The position numbers and the translations under genes were made by a program. From JAVBOW01 sp031550125 (GTDB taxonomy: Bacteria > Bacteroidota > Bacteroidia > Bacteroidales > Rikenellaceae), in the NCBI GenBank assembly GCA_031550125.1, contig JAVBOW010000005.1, positions 1 through 64,000 of the forward strand: DNA of 64,000 nt. The letters are read 5' to 3'. Below the pieces are notes generated by a model that searched no databases, had not been told where the DNA came from, and saw nothing but the letters and a program-made list of their open reading frames with translations. Shown piece after piece: positions 7,496 through 15,498 of the stretch. Numbering within the stretch: position 1 is the stretch's first letter; every line of letters begins with the position of its first letter.

Positions 7496-8512
7496 ATGAG
7501 GCAGTGGCTTTTCGGCATGGATATTCTGCAACTCGGCGAGGCGGCCTCTTCGCTGGGTATGCCCCGTTTCGCCGCCCGGCAGATGGCCTCATGGCTCTAT
7601 AGTAAGGGCGTTGCGGACATAATGCAAATGAGCGACCTTTCGCTGCGCCACCGCGAGTTGTTGTCCGATCGTTTCGAGGTTGGCCGTTTCGCCCCTTGCC
7701 GCGAGGACGTCTCTGCGGACGGCACTAAGAAATACCTTTTCCCCACCATAGGCGGCGGCGCGATAGAGTCGGCCTGCATACCCGACGGCCAGAGGGTCAC
7801 GCTCTGCGTCTCGTCTCAGGCCGGGTGCCGTATGGGTTGCCGTTTCTGCGCCACGGGCCGGATGGGATTTTCGCACGACCTGACGTCGGGCGAGATACTC
7901 AACCAGGTGGTTTCCATTCCCGGGAGCGCGTCGCTCACCAACATAGTCTATATGGGCATGGGCGAGCCGCTGGATAACGTGCAGGAGGTTTTGCGCTCGC
8001 TCGACATACTCACCTCGCCGTGGGGTTTCGGGTGGAGTCCCTCGCGTATAACACTCTCTACGGTGGGTGTCCTTCCGGCCCTGGAACTGTTTCTGGAGCG
8101 GTCTAAGGTGCATCTGGCCGTGAGCCTTCACAATCCCGTCCACGAACAGAGGCTCGATATCATGCCTGTGGAGAACGCCCGGCCGATAGCGTCGGTCGTG
8201 GAGGCGCTCCGTAAATACGACTTCACTCACCAGCGCCGCCTGAGTTTCGAGTACATAGTAATGGAAGGGCTTAACGATTCGCCCGCCCATGTCAGGGAGA
8301 TAGCCCGCCTGTTGAACGGGCTGAAATGCCGCATGAACCTTATCCGGTTCCATAAAATACCCGGCTCGCCCTACCATTCGCCTTCGGAGGCGAAGATGGA
8401 GTCCCTGCGCGACGCCCTCTCCGCCAAGGGCATCATAACCACCATCCGCGCCTCGCGGGGCGAGGACATCCGCGCCGCCTGCGGATTGCTGTCCACGGAA
8501 AGGGGGGAGTAA
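7496..8512 (+). CDS. rlmN: Dual-specificity 23S rRNA/tRNA adenine-C2 methyltransferase RlmN
   Basis: A radical-SAM enzyme that methylates A2503 of 23S rRNA and A37 of some tRNAs. It is 338 aa. The cluster motif C-x3-C-x2-C is at 111/115/118 (CRMGCRFC), followed by the GGE-like MGMGEPLDN motif. The C-terminal ASRGEDIRAACGLL carries the methyl-carrying cysteine, and the other catalytic cysteine is expected in the N-terminal half. The ATG at 7496 gives MRQWLFGMDILQL, matching the family LFGMTL start; the internal ATG at 7517 is less likely. Repeat copy 2 lies directly upstream, so the original leader has been replaced or displaced. Confidence 0.95.
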   Translation: MRQWLFGMDILQLGEAASSLGMPRFAARQMASWLYSKGVADIMQMSDLSLRHRELLSDRFEVGRFAPCREDVSADGTKKYLFPTIGGGAIESACIPDGQRVTLCVSSQAGCRMGCRFCATGRMGFSHDLTSGEILNQVVSIPGSASLTNIVYMGMGEPLDNVQEVLRSLDILTSPWGFGWSPSRITLSTVGVLPALELFLERSKVHLAVSLHNPVHEQRLDIMPVENARPIASVVEALRKYDFTHQRRLSFEYIVMEGLNDSPAHVREIARLLNGLKCRMNLIRFHKIPGSPYHSPSEAKMESLRDALSAKGIITTIRASRGEDIRAACGLLSTERGE

Positions 8513-8540
8513 CCCACCTGGCCGTTTGATGCCGTTTTTA

Positions 8541-8755
8541 GGACCAGCCTCAATTATATGTTGGCTGCGCATATCGCGCATCATCTTTCACTTATCCTTA
8601 TCATTTCAAATCCTCACGGACTTTAGTCCGCTCCGGTTTGAAACTCAAACGATAAGCGAAACCTGACGCACGCTACGCACAGCGTCGCTGTCGTAAGGCG
8701 CGGCGCTTTCTTTCGATGCGCATTTGAACGCCAACCTGTTTTTCGGAGTGATGCC
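8541..8755. mobile_element. MITE-like element, full copy in reverse orientation (copy 3)
   Basis: About 215 bp running GGACCAGCCTCAATTATATG ... CAACCTGTTTTTCGG, the reverse orientation of copy 1, with all internal blocks present. The surrounding DNA repeats GATGCCGTTTTTA at 8528-8540 and 8750-8762. This 13-bp direct repeat contains the insertion junctions, but the exact right end is blurred by a small deletion, so the duplication length cannot be fixed. It lies 28 bp after rlmN. Confidence 0.8.
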
Positions 8756-8832
8756 GTTTTTATAGTCTGACGCGGTTTCCCGTCTCCCTGCCGCAGGGTT
8801 TGGTACGCCTGTTGCTTGCATGACGGTAAAAA

Positions 8833-8909
8833 GGATCAGTTTCAATTATATGTTGGCTGCGCTTTCTTGCGTCACGCATCTTGACGCCAACCTGTTTTAG
8901 GACTGGTCC
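8833..8909. mobile_element. 77-bp miniature of the MITE family with exact 8-bp duplication (copy 4)
   Basis: It begins GGATCAGTTTCAATTATATG and ends CAGGACTGGTCC-like (TTTTAGGACTGGTCC), keeping both termini and about 30 bp of interior. It is flanked by identical GGTAAAAA at 8825-8832 and 8910-8917. Because the internally deleted form has its own perfect duplication, it either moved as a deletion derivative or was deleted after insertion. It ends 16 bp before the start codon of the thioredoxin-fold gene. Confidence 0.85.
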
Positions 8910-8925
8910 GGTAAAAATTACCGTT

Positions 8926-9378
8926 ATGAAAAAGATCCTTTTTACGCTTTTCGCAGCCGTCGCCGTTTTCTTTTTGTCGTTTTGCATTTCGGCCCAGTCC
9001 GGCAGCGCGGAGGGCATAGCTTTCGAGACGGGGACTTTCGACGAGGCTCTCGCTAAGGCCCGCGACCAGAATAAACTTCTCTTTATAGATGCTTACGCCT
9101 CGTGGTGCGGACCTTGCCAGAGGATGGCCTCCGAGGTATTCACGCAGAAGGAGGTGGGCGACTACTTCAACGCCACTTTCGTCAACTGGAAATTCGACGT
9201 GGAGCAGGGCGATGGAATAAAGCTCGCGCAACGCTATAACGTAGAGGCTTATCCGACCTTCCTGATCGTGGACGGCAACGGCGCGCTCGTGGGAACGATG
9301 ATAGGCGGAAGTCCGGCGGACGATTTCATCAGGCGCGTCAAACTGTTGGTCGAGAAGGGTACTGGCGTGGCCCGGTGA
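8926..9378 (+). CDS. Secreted thioredoxin-fold protein
   Basis: A 150-residue protein with a clear signal peptide (MKKILFTLFAAVAVFFLSF, cleavage after about ISAQ), then a thioredoxin fold with the redox motif WCGPC at 60-64 and cis-proline region EAYPTFLIVD. It is likely a periplasmic thiol-disulfide exchange protein of the thioredoxin_7/DsbD-gamma kind; the partner is unknown. The ATG at 8926 was chosen for the signal peptide; the open frame upstream to 8881 runs through repeat copy 4 and is not real. Its leader is only the 16 bp between that element and the ATG. Confidence 0.88.
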   Translation: MKKILFTLFAAVAVFFLSFCISAQSGSAEGIAFETGTFDEALAKARDQNKLLFIDAYASWCGPCQRMASEVFTQKEVGDYFNATFVNWKFDVEQGDGIKLAQRYNVEAYPTFLIVDGNGALVGTMIGGSPADDFIRRVKLLVEKGTGVAR

Positions 9379-9454
9379 GCGCCGGCGTCGCTTCTGGTAC
9401 GCTATTTGATCAAACCATGCCGGATCCCAATAACAAAAACTATTTAATATTATC

Positions 9455-9877
9455 ATGGAAGCGTTATACACAGCAGTGGCCACGTCCGTAGGCGGACGCA
9501 GCGGCCACGTCAAATCGTCCGACGGCATTCTCGATTTCGAAGTACGTCCGCCCTCACAGATGGGAGGCCCCGCGGGAGCCTACACTAATCCCGAGCAACT
9601 TTTTGCCGCCGGGTATTCGGCGTGCTTCGGCAGCGCCCTGGCGCACGTGGCCCTGCAGCGCAAGCTGAGGCCCGAGTCGAGCATCACGGCCCGCGTGAGC
9701 ATAGGCAAGAACGAAAAAGGCGGCTATCAACTGGCCGTGGAGATGGACGTGGCCATAAAGGGCGTCGATAAGAAAACGGCCGAAGAACTTGTCAGGGAGG
9801 CCCACCAGGTATGCCCTTACTCCAACGCCACCAGAGGCAACATAGAGGTTACGCTGAAAGTTTCGGAGGTTAAATAA
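9455..9877 (+). CDS. ohr: Ohr-type organic hydroperoxide resistance protein
   Basis: A 140-residue OsmC/Ohr-family thiol peroxidase that reduces organic hydroperoxides in the cytoplasm. The two catalytic cysteines are present: Cys57 in PEQLFAAGYSACF and Cys120 in VCPYSNATRGNI, the latter motif favouring Ohr over OsmC. The length is typical. It is transcribed alone in a converging arrangement with eno, and no OhrR gene is adjacent. Confidence 0.93.
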   Translation: MEALYTAVATSVGGRSGHVKSSDGILDFEVRPPSQMGGPAGAYTNPEQLFAAGYSACFGSALAHVALQRKLRPESSITARVSIGKNEKGGYQLAVEMDVAIKGVDKKTAEELVREAHQVCPYSNATRGNIEVTLKVSEVK

Positions 9878-9924
9878 ACGCTAACTCCGGATAAGGAGTT
9901 ACGGCCGACCTCGTTTTTGCGCCT

Positions 9925-9991
9925 TACGGTAACGACGCTGTGCGCAGCGTACGTCAGGCTTCGTTTTTCGTTTGAGTTTCAGGCCGATCCA
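9925..9991. repeat. Degenerate remnant of the MITE family (copy 5)
   Basis: GCGCCTTACGGTAACGACGCTGTGCG, split here by mismatches, followed by GTCAGG..TTCG..TTTGAGTTTCAGGCCGATCC, reproduces the middle and one terminus of the repeat family. The other end (GGCCGACCTCG near 9903) is barely recognisable and no target duplication remains. It is an old or fragmentary insertion between ohr and eno. Confidence 0.6.
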
Positions 9992-10002
9992 TTTTGCAGA
10001 TG

Positions 10003-10047
10003 AAAAGACCCCTGCAAACCGTAATGAACGGTTTGCAGGGGTCTTTT
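10003..10047. terminator. Bidirectional terminator between ohr and eno
   Basis: A 19-bp perfect inverted repeat (AAAAGACCCCTGCAAACCG at 10003-10021 and its complement at 10029-10047). Its A-tract on one side and T-tract on the other serve both converging genes. Confidence 0.9.
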
Positions 10048-10098
10048 AGTTTATGGCGGCGGATAACGGACTTGCGAAAGTTATCCGGCCTTGGGTTG

Positions 10099-11403
10099 TT
10101 ACTTCCTGTAGATTTTGGTGTATCCGTAGATCGCCTCTTCGCCCAGCTCCTCCTCTATGCGCAGGAGTTGGTTGTATTTCGCCATACGGTCCGAGCGCGA
10201 CAGCGAGCCGGTTTTGATCTGGCCCGAGTTTGTAGCCACGGCTATGTCTGCTATGGTTGAGTCTTCGGTTTCGCCCGAGCGGTGCGACGTTACGGAGGTG
10301 TAACCTGCGCGGTGAGCCATCTCTATGGCGTCGAGGGTCTCGGTGAGCGAGCCTATCTGGTTTACTTTGATGAGGATGGAGTTGCCGCATCCCATTTCGA
10401 TACCTTTCTTGAGGAACTCTACGTTGGTTACGAACAAATCGTCTCCCACCAGCTGGCATTTGTCGCCGATCTTGTCGGTGAGCATCTTCCAGCCTTCCCA
10501 ATCGTTTTCGCTCATGCCGTCCTCGATGGAGTCGATGGGGTATTTTGCCACCAGCTCTGCCATGTAGTCGGCCTGTTGTGCGGAGTTGCGTTTTGCGCCT
10601 TTGGCTCCTTCGAACTTGGTGTAGTCGTAGATGCCGTCCTTGAAGAACTCGCTCGAAGCGCAGTCGAGACCTATCGCCACGTCGCCGCCTTCGGCTTTAC
10701 GGCCGGGTTTGTAACCAGCTTTTTTGATCGCCTCTATGATCGATTCGAGAGCGTCCTCGGTGCCGTTGAGGGCGGGTGCGAAACCGCCTTCGTCTCCCAC
10801 TGCGGTGGAGAGGCCGCGGTCGTGCAGCACCTTCTTCAGGGCGTGAAATACCTCGGCGCCCATGCGCAGGCCCTCTTTGAACGATTTGGCTCCTACGGGA
10901 CGGATCATGAATTCCTGGAAGGCGATGGGGGCGTCGGAGTGCGAGCCGCCGTTTATGATATTCATCATGGGAACGGGCAACGTCTTGGCGTTGGTGCCGC
11001 CTATGTAGCGGTAGAGGGGCATGCCGAAGAGGTCGGCTGCGGCGCGGGCCACGGCCAGCGATACGCCGAGGATGGCGTTGGCTCCCAGCTTGCTTTTGGT
11101 GGGGGTGCCGTCGAGGGCTATCATCGTTTTGTCGATGCCTACCTGGTCGGTTACCGGCATTCCCACTATCTCTTTTGCTATTACGTTGTTGACGTTATCC
11201 ACGGCTTTGGTTACGCCTTTGCCGAGGTAACGCGACTTGTCGCCGTCGCGAAGCTCGAGGGCTTCGTTTTCGCCGGTGGACGCGCCGGAGGGAACGGCTG
11301 CGCGGCCGAAAGCGCCGGATGCGGTGGTTACTTCAACTTCGATGGTGGGGTTGCCCCTCGAATCGAGGATCTCCCTTGCGTGAACGCTGATGATCTGTGA
11401 CAT
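10099..11403 (-). CDS. eno: Enolase
   Basis: Converts 2-phosphoglycerate to phosphoenolpyruvate in glycolysis. The 434-aa length is exact for bacterial enolase. Visible are the N-terminal ARQILDSRGNPTIEVE-like stretch (HAREILDSRGNPTIEVEV), the catalytic-loop SGASTGENEALELRDGD, Mg ligand regions around GLDCASSEF, IDSIEDGMSENDW and LVGDDLFVTN, and the signature ILIKVNQIGSLTET. It is preceded by a consensus promoter at 11441-11470 and followed by the bidirectional terminator at 10003-10047, so it is monocistronic. Confidence 0.98.
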   Translation of the reverse strand: MSQIISVHAREILDSRGNPTIEVEVTTASGAFGRAAVPSGASTGENEALELRDGDKSRYLGKGVTKAVDNVNNVIAKEIVGMPVTDQVGIDKTMIALDGTPTKSKLGANAILGVSLAVARAAADLFGMPLYRYIGGTNAKTLPVPMMNIINGGSHSDAPIAFQEFMIRPVGAKSFKEGLRMGAEVFHALKKVLHDRGLSTAVGDEGGFAPALNGTEDALESIIEAIKKAGYKPGRKAEGGDVAIGLDCASSEFFKDGIYDYTKFEGAKGAKRNSAQQADYMAELVAKYPIDSIEDGMSENDWEGWKMLTDKIGDKCQLVGDDLFVTNVEFLKKGIEMGCGNSILIKVNQIGSLTETLDAIEMAHRAGYTSVTSHRSGETEDSTIADIAVATNSGQIKTGSLSRSDRMAKYNQLLRIEEELGEEAIYGYTKIYRK

Positions 11404-11440
11404 AATGATTAGTTTTTATGTAGTTTTCCGAATTTTGCCC

Positions 11441-11470
11441 CAAAGGTACTACAATTCCCATTTTTAACAA
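11441..11470 (-). promoter_or_regulatory. Promoter of eno
   Basis: On the minus strand TTG (complement of 11468-11470), a 19-nt spacer, then TACCTTTG (11441-11448). This is a full match to the Bacteroidetes consensus, about 37 nt upstream of the ATG. Confidence 0.85.
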
Positions 11471-11518
11471 AATTTAAATGGATTCCGGAATCGCCGAACG
11501 GCTTCCGGCCGGAGTCTG

Positions 11519-11549
11519 TTGTATATACGGTAAATAATGTTTACTTTTA
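11519..11549 (+). promoter_or_regulatory. Likely promoter of the outer-membrane lipoprotein gene
   Basis: TTG at 11519-11521, a 20-nt spacer, then TACTTTTA at 11542-11549, which misses only the final G of the TAnnTTTG box, about 32 nt before the GTG start. Confidence 0.55.
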
Positions 11550-11580
11550 CGATCAAATCAACCCAAACAATCCATCGATC

Positions 11581-12564
11581 GTGAAAAAGGTCTGTCTGCT
11601 GTTGTTCGCTGCGGTTTCCTTGTGTGCGTGTTCGCCCCAAATAGGGCAAAGCATCTCCGCCACTGCTCCGTCCGCCGCGCCTGTGGAGGTTATCGCTTTG
11701 GCCGATCCCCTGCCTGCCGGGTTGGAGTTGTTGGGCCGGGTCAGCGTGAGGGATGTCGGGGCCGCCGTGGAGTGCGATTACGGCTCCGTGGTCGAAACGG
11801 CCAAGGACAGGGCGCGCAGGATGGGCGGCAACGTATTGAGAATTACCTGGGAGAAGCGTCCGTCAGGGGTCTCCGTATGCTATCAGATGGAGGCGGATGT
11901 GCTTTTCATGCCCGATCTGGATCTGTTGCCCGATATGCTCCGGGAGGCGCGCCGCAATATGCCGCGGCCACCCGTGCAGGAGGCGGTTGCCGAAGCGCCT
12001 GCCGCAACTGTCGCGCCCGCCGCGGAGAGGGCCGGGTCGCCGTGGAAGTTCGGGGTTAACATAGGCCCGTCCATACGCACCGGCAAAGCCGCCGAAGGGG
12101 CGGAAGACTTGGCCAAAGACCTGCGCCTGGGAGTTACCTATGGCGCGGACCTGCAATATTTCTTTCCTAAATCGTCATTCGGGCTGGGCGCCAGGCTCGC
12201 CTTCCATCATTATTCCGCATATTTCGAAATGATCGACTACAGGGTCAGGACCACTTACCTCGCCCCGTCGTTCATGTGGCGTAATTTCAACTCTCTCGGC
12301 GATGCGGTCATGTTCGGATTCAGCGTAGGCTATTTGAATTACCATGACAGTATGGGCGGAGTACCGTTCATGTCCGGCGGCGTTTCCAGGGAGAGCCTGA
12401 TGACGACGCTCGACGCAGGCTACGATATCAGGATAAAGAACAGCAAAACCTTCGTAACCATGCGGCTGTCGATAGCGGTCGGAAACGTAGATATGTCGGA
12501 TGTACAAGAAAACGCCAGGGAGAGCCTGAATGCGGTGGACATAACCATGGGGATCCGTTTCTGA
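11581..12564 (+). CDS. Outer-membrane lipoprotein with C-terminal beta-barrel
   Basis: A 327-residue protein with a GTG start and lipoprotein signal peptide (lipobox LCAC, Cys17). Residues about 30-105 form a small alpha/beta domain (ELLGRVSVRDVGAAVECDYG) resembling DUF4156/YbjQ-like lipoprotein domains. An Ala/Pro linker follows, and residues about 155-327 are alternating beta strands ending in Phe (NAVDITMGIRF), the mark of an outer-membrane beta-barrel. The barrel half resembles the next gene, so the two are tandem paralogues. No catalytic motif is visible; the function is unknown. Confidence 0.75.
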   Translation: MKKVCLLLFAAVSLCACSPQIGQSISATAPSAAPVEVIALADPLPAGLELLGRVSVRDVGAAVECDYGSVVETAKDRARRMGGNVLRITWEKRPSGVSVCYQMEADVLFMPDLDLLPDMLREARRNMPRPPVQEAVAEAPAATVAPAAERAGSPWKFGVNIGPSIRTGKAAEGAEDLAKDLRLGVTYGADLQYFFPKSSFGLGARLAFHHYSAYFEMIDYRVRTTYLAPSFMWRNFNSLGDAVMFGFSVGYLNYHDSMGGVPFMSGGVSRESLMTTLDAGYDIRIKNSKTFVTMRLSIAVGNVDMSDVQENARESLNAVDITMGIRF

Positions 12565-12616
12565 CCGGATTCTGCGCAACGTGTATAGACTAATTAAATC
12601 ATAAACAGTTTTTGCA

Positions 12617-13297
12617 ATGAAAAAGATCCTTGTTACGCTTCTCTCCCTGTGCGTTGCCGCGCCTGTTATGTCGCAGGTCGCCGCCGCCGGAATCTCCGGC
12701 GGAGTACCCGCGCAAACCGAGGTAGCGGTACGCGCCGGTACGTGGCGGCTTACTTACGATTTCGGCATTTCTTTCTCCGATCTCGTTTCCGCTCCCGGTT
12801 TCGGCGCCTATTTCGGCGATCCGTCCCCCGATCGTAGAACGTTTGACGCAGGTTTTGCATATGGTTTTGACGCCCATTATTTCAGGACCGGCGCTTTCGG
12901 GGTGGGCGGACGGATAACGGGACGGCATTACTCCGTCTCGGACGGCAGCAGAAAAGACAAGGTCAACACGGTGTATGCGGCTCCTTCGGCGTCGTGGTGT
13001 CTGTATAACGAGAAGAGAAGCGGGGCGTTCGTAGCAGGGTTCGGCCTTGGCTACATGCTTTATATGGAGAAGTATGACGTAACCGACCCGGATTTCGGAT
13101 ACGCCCGGTCGGAGTTGATAACCAAAGGCGCCTTCGCACCTTCTATAAACGTAGGATACGATGTTAAGGTGTCGGGAAAGATGTTCGCGGGATTAAAGAT
13201 AACGGCCATGATCGGCTCGTTGGATCTGGATCACGACGACGATAACTGGAAGCAGGACGTGACGGCCATAGACATTACCGCAGGCCTGCGATTTTAG
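12617..13297 (+). CDS. Outer-membrane beta-barrel protein
   Basis: A 226-residue protein with a cleavable signal peptide (MKKILVTLLSLCVAAPVMSQ) and a series of amphipathic beta strands ending in the terminal-Phe strand AIDITAGLRF. Blocks such as GLGYMLY, FAPSINVGYDVKVSGKMFAGLKI and the C-terminus align with the upstream gene, but the lipoprotein domain is absent. The 52-nt gap to the upstream gene suggests co-transcription. It may act in envelope integrity or small-molecule passage; the sequence does not say which. Confidence 0.75.
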   Translation: MKKILVTLLSLCVAAPVMSQVAAAGISGGVPAQTEVAVRAGTWRLTYDFGISFSDLVSAPGFGAYFGDPSPDRRTFDAGFAYGFDAHYFRTGAFGVGGRITGRHYSVSDGSRKDKVNTVYAAPSASWCLYNEKRSGAFVAGFGLGYMLYMEKYDVTDPDFGYARSELITKGAFAPSINVGYDVKVSGKMFAGLKITAMIGSLDLDHDDDNWKQDVTAIDITAGLRF

Positions 13298-13298
13298 G

Positions 13299-13357
13299 GG
13301 TTCAGTTCAAATTGAGACAGGTCCACATTAATGCCAACCTGTTTTCCAGACAGGTCC
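13299..13357. repeat. Short degenerate copy of the MITE family (copy 6)
   Basis: GGTTCAGTTCAAATTGAGAC at the left and CCAACCTGTTTTCCAGACAGGTCC at the right, split here, reproduce both termini of the family with almost no interior. It is 59 bp long and lies 2 bp after the stop of the preceding gene. No target duplication is detectable. Confidence 0.6.
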
Positions 13358-13373
13358 CTTATTTCATCCGTTG

Positions 13374-13414
13374 AAAACCAGACGCACGCCGTGTAGCGGC
13401 GTGCGTCTGGTTTT
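13374..13414. terminator. Bidirectional terminator between the OMP gene and corA
   Basis: AAAACCAGACGCACGCC (13374-13390) pairs perfectly with 13398-13414, ending in TTTT on the plus strand and AAAA at the other foot. The flanking genes converge on it. Confidence 0.85.
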
Positions 13415-13477
13415 GGTTATGCGCAGCCGGCATTTAATCGGATATTGTAATGGCTCCGGCCGGCGCTTTTCTTTGGA

Positions 13478-14428
13478 TTACAACCACTTCTTCCATTTGA
13501 AGTACCAGTAGGTGCCGGCCGAGACGAGTACCATCAGCAGTATGGCCAGCTCGAAGCCCCATTCCCATCCCGAGCCGAATATGTGCGAGAAATTCATCCC
13601 GTATATACTCGCAATCATGGTGGGGGGCATAAAGAACAGCGCGGCGACAGTGAATATCTTCGTGGCGCGGTTCTGCTCCAGGTTGATAAGACCCAGCGTG
13701 GTGTCCTGCAGGTAGTCGAGCCTTTCGGACGAGAAATCGGCGTGGGATATGAGCGAGTTGACGTCCTTTATCATCAGCGACAGTTTGGAGTAGATGTCGT
13801 TGGGAAAGCGCTCGGAACGCAGTATGCCCGAAAGCACCCTCTGGCGGTCGAAGATGTTCTCACGTATCAACATCGTGTTCTCCTGCAGGTGGCTTATGCG
13901 TTTCAGCGTGTCGTTCTCTACTGTGTCGGCGGACGTTATGTCGCGGCTCAGGGCGGCGATCTGGCGGGCGAGCGACTCCACCAGGTCGGCGTCGAAATCG
14001 ATGCGTATCTCCAGGATCGATATGAGCAGGTGATAGCCCGTGTGGTAAGCCTTAGGGTTCATCTGCAGCTTCTTGGCCGCCTCGTTGAAAGTGCGGAACT
14101 CCGAATTGCGCACCGAGATCATGACCCCCTCGGCGATAATGAACGATACCGGTTCGACGGTAAATCCGTCGTCGGCATGGACGAAAAAGTTGGAGTTGGA
14201 TATGATGGCGTTCTCCGTTTCGGAATATTTCGACGACGATTCGATCTCCTCTATCTGCTGCTTCGTCTGGAGGTTTATCTCCATGAACGACTCTACGGCC
14301 TTCTGCTCCTTGAGCGAGGGACTGAGTAGGTCTATCCACAGCACGTCGTCGTAGCCCAGTTCGTCGAACAGCTTTATGTCGGCGTTGCGGACTATCTTGT
14401 TGTTATGTTTAAGGTATATTGTTATCAT
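13478..14428 (-). CDS. corA: CorA-family magnesium/cobalt transporter
   Basis: A 316-residue inner-membrane divalent-cation channel. It has a long soluble N-terminal domain rich in helices (about 1-250), including the willow helix with TTLGLINLEQNRATKIFTVAA. Two C-terminal transmembrane helices (about 255-275 and 290-310) are joined by the signature YGMNF loop. The positively charged C-terminus KWKKWL is typical. Monocistronic, and it converges on the OMP pair. Confidence 0.95.
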   Translation of the reverse strand: MITIYLKHNNKIVRNADIKLFDELGYDDVLWIDLLSPSLKEQKAVESFMEINLQTKQQIEEIESSSKYSETENAIISNSNFFVHADDGFTVEPVSFIIAEGVMISVRNSEFRTFNEAAKKLQMNPKAYHTGYHLLISILEIRIDFDADLVESLARQIAALSRDITSADTVENDTLKRISHLQENTMLIRENIFDRQRVLSGILRSERFPNDIYSKLSLMIKDVNSLISHADFSSERLDYLQDTTLGLINLEQNRATKIFTVAALFFMPPTMIASIYGMNFSHIFGSGWEWGFELAILLMVLVSAGTYWYFKWKKWL

Positions 14429-14518
14429 GGCCGGCTGAAAACGTTAAAGATTTTTCTGTTACCGGGAGGCGGAGCGCCGTCCTCCCTTGCGCAGGGCGTA
14501 CATAACGCACTAACCTCT

Positions 14519-15289
14519 TCAGCCGGGGTTGACCCGGGGCGCATATTTCATGCTCTTCTCCCAGAAGAGCGACAGCGCCTGCCGTTTTTGTATATCGAAT
14601 TCAAAGTCTATATTGCGCGTCAGATACTCCAGCGCGTATGGCTTTCCGTCGTGGCCGAGTTCCTCTATGGCCTGCGGTATGTGCGCCACACCGTAAGCCA
14701 GGGCGCGGTTAAGCTCGTCCACCTCCTCCACGGATACGCCTTTGCGCGCCACCCAGGCGGCGAATACGAAAGGCAGGCCGGTGAGCTCCTTCCAGGCGTC
14801 GGACAGGTCGTAGCTGCAGGCCATTCGTCCCTCGTATCCGAAGACCTTGTCGCCTATCAGCAGGAACGCCTCGCCGTCCTTGCGGGACTCTATGGCGGAG
14901 TAGTCGACCATGGGGACGAACCTCGGGGTTATTTTCCAAAGTTCGGCGCAGAGTATGGCCACCAACCGGGCCGACGTCACCGAATGGGAGTCGGTGTAAA
15001 TAGTTGTTATGCTTTCCAGCGGATGGTCGCTCATGAGGACCACCGTGCGTACGCCGCCGTTGGTTCCCAGGCAATACCTGCCGACTACCGAGGCGTCGGT
15101 CAGCGCGGGGATGGCTTCTACGGGGATAAGGGCTATGTCGGCCTGCCCGTTGCGGTAGGACTCGACACATTGGCTGGGGGGGGATAAAAGGAGCTTGCCG
15201 CGCAGGCCGTCCGCGCGGTTAATGCCGTATACGAACGGCACGGTATTCAGATATGATACCGCAGCGATATTCCCCCTCTGGATGGTCAT
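14519..15289 (-). CDS. mqnA: Chorismate dehydratase (menaquinone biosynthesis, futalosine pathway)
   Basis: A 256-residue protein of the MqnA/MqnD periplasmic-binding-fold enzymes. The N-terminal AAVSYLNTVPFVYGI motif is characteristic of MqnA, which dehydrates chorismate to 3-[(1-carboxyvinyl)oxy]benzoate as the first step of the futalosine route. The chain continues with ADIALIPVEAIPAL and FLLIGDKVFGYEGR, as in the family. The frame is open to 15394, but the ATG at 15289 matches the family N-terminus and follows the stretch shared with recQ's upstream region. No other mqn gene is nearby. Confidence 0.9.
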   Translation of the reverse strand: MTIQRGNIAAVSYLNTVPFVYGINRADGLRGKLLLSPPSQCVESYRNGQADIALIPVEAIPALTDASVVGRYCLGTNGGVRTVVLMSDHPLESITTIYTDSHSVTSARLVAILCAELWKITPRFVPMVDYSAIESRKDGEAFLLIGDKVFGYEGRMACSYDLSDAWKELTGLPFVFAAWVARKGVSVEEVDELNRALAYGVAHIPQAIEELGHDGKPYALEYLTRNIDFEFDIQKRQALSLFWEKSMKYAPRVNPG

Positions 15290-15486
15290 CCATATTGCCT
15301 TTGTTTGGTTGTGGCGTCTATAGCGCCGCATCGCGCGCCATGCAGGGCATGGACCGGAGCGGACGGTTGAGCTTCGCCGTGCGAAGGTAATCATTTTTCA
15401 GGAATAAACGGTTTAATTTTTTACATGTGGGGCCGTAATAAGAAAATTAGACGGTTCGCGAATGCTTCCCTCTTGCCCGAAATGAC

Positions 15487-15494
15487 TATCTTTG
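15487..15494 (+). promoter_or_regulatory. -7 box directly in front of recQ
   Basis: TATCTTTG at 15487-15494 matches the Bacteroidetes -7 element and ends only 4 nt before the first recQ ATG (15499), so transcription would begin at or after that codon. No good -33 TTG is present at the usual distance. Confidence 0.5.
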
Positions 15495-15498
15495 CGCT

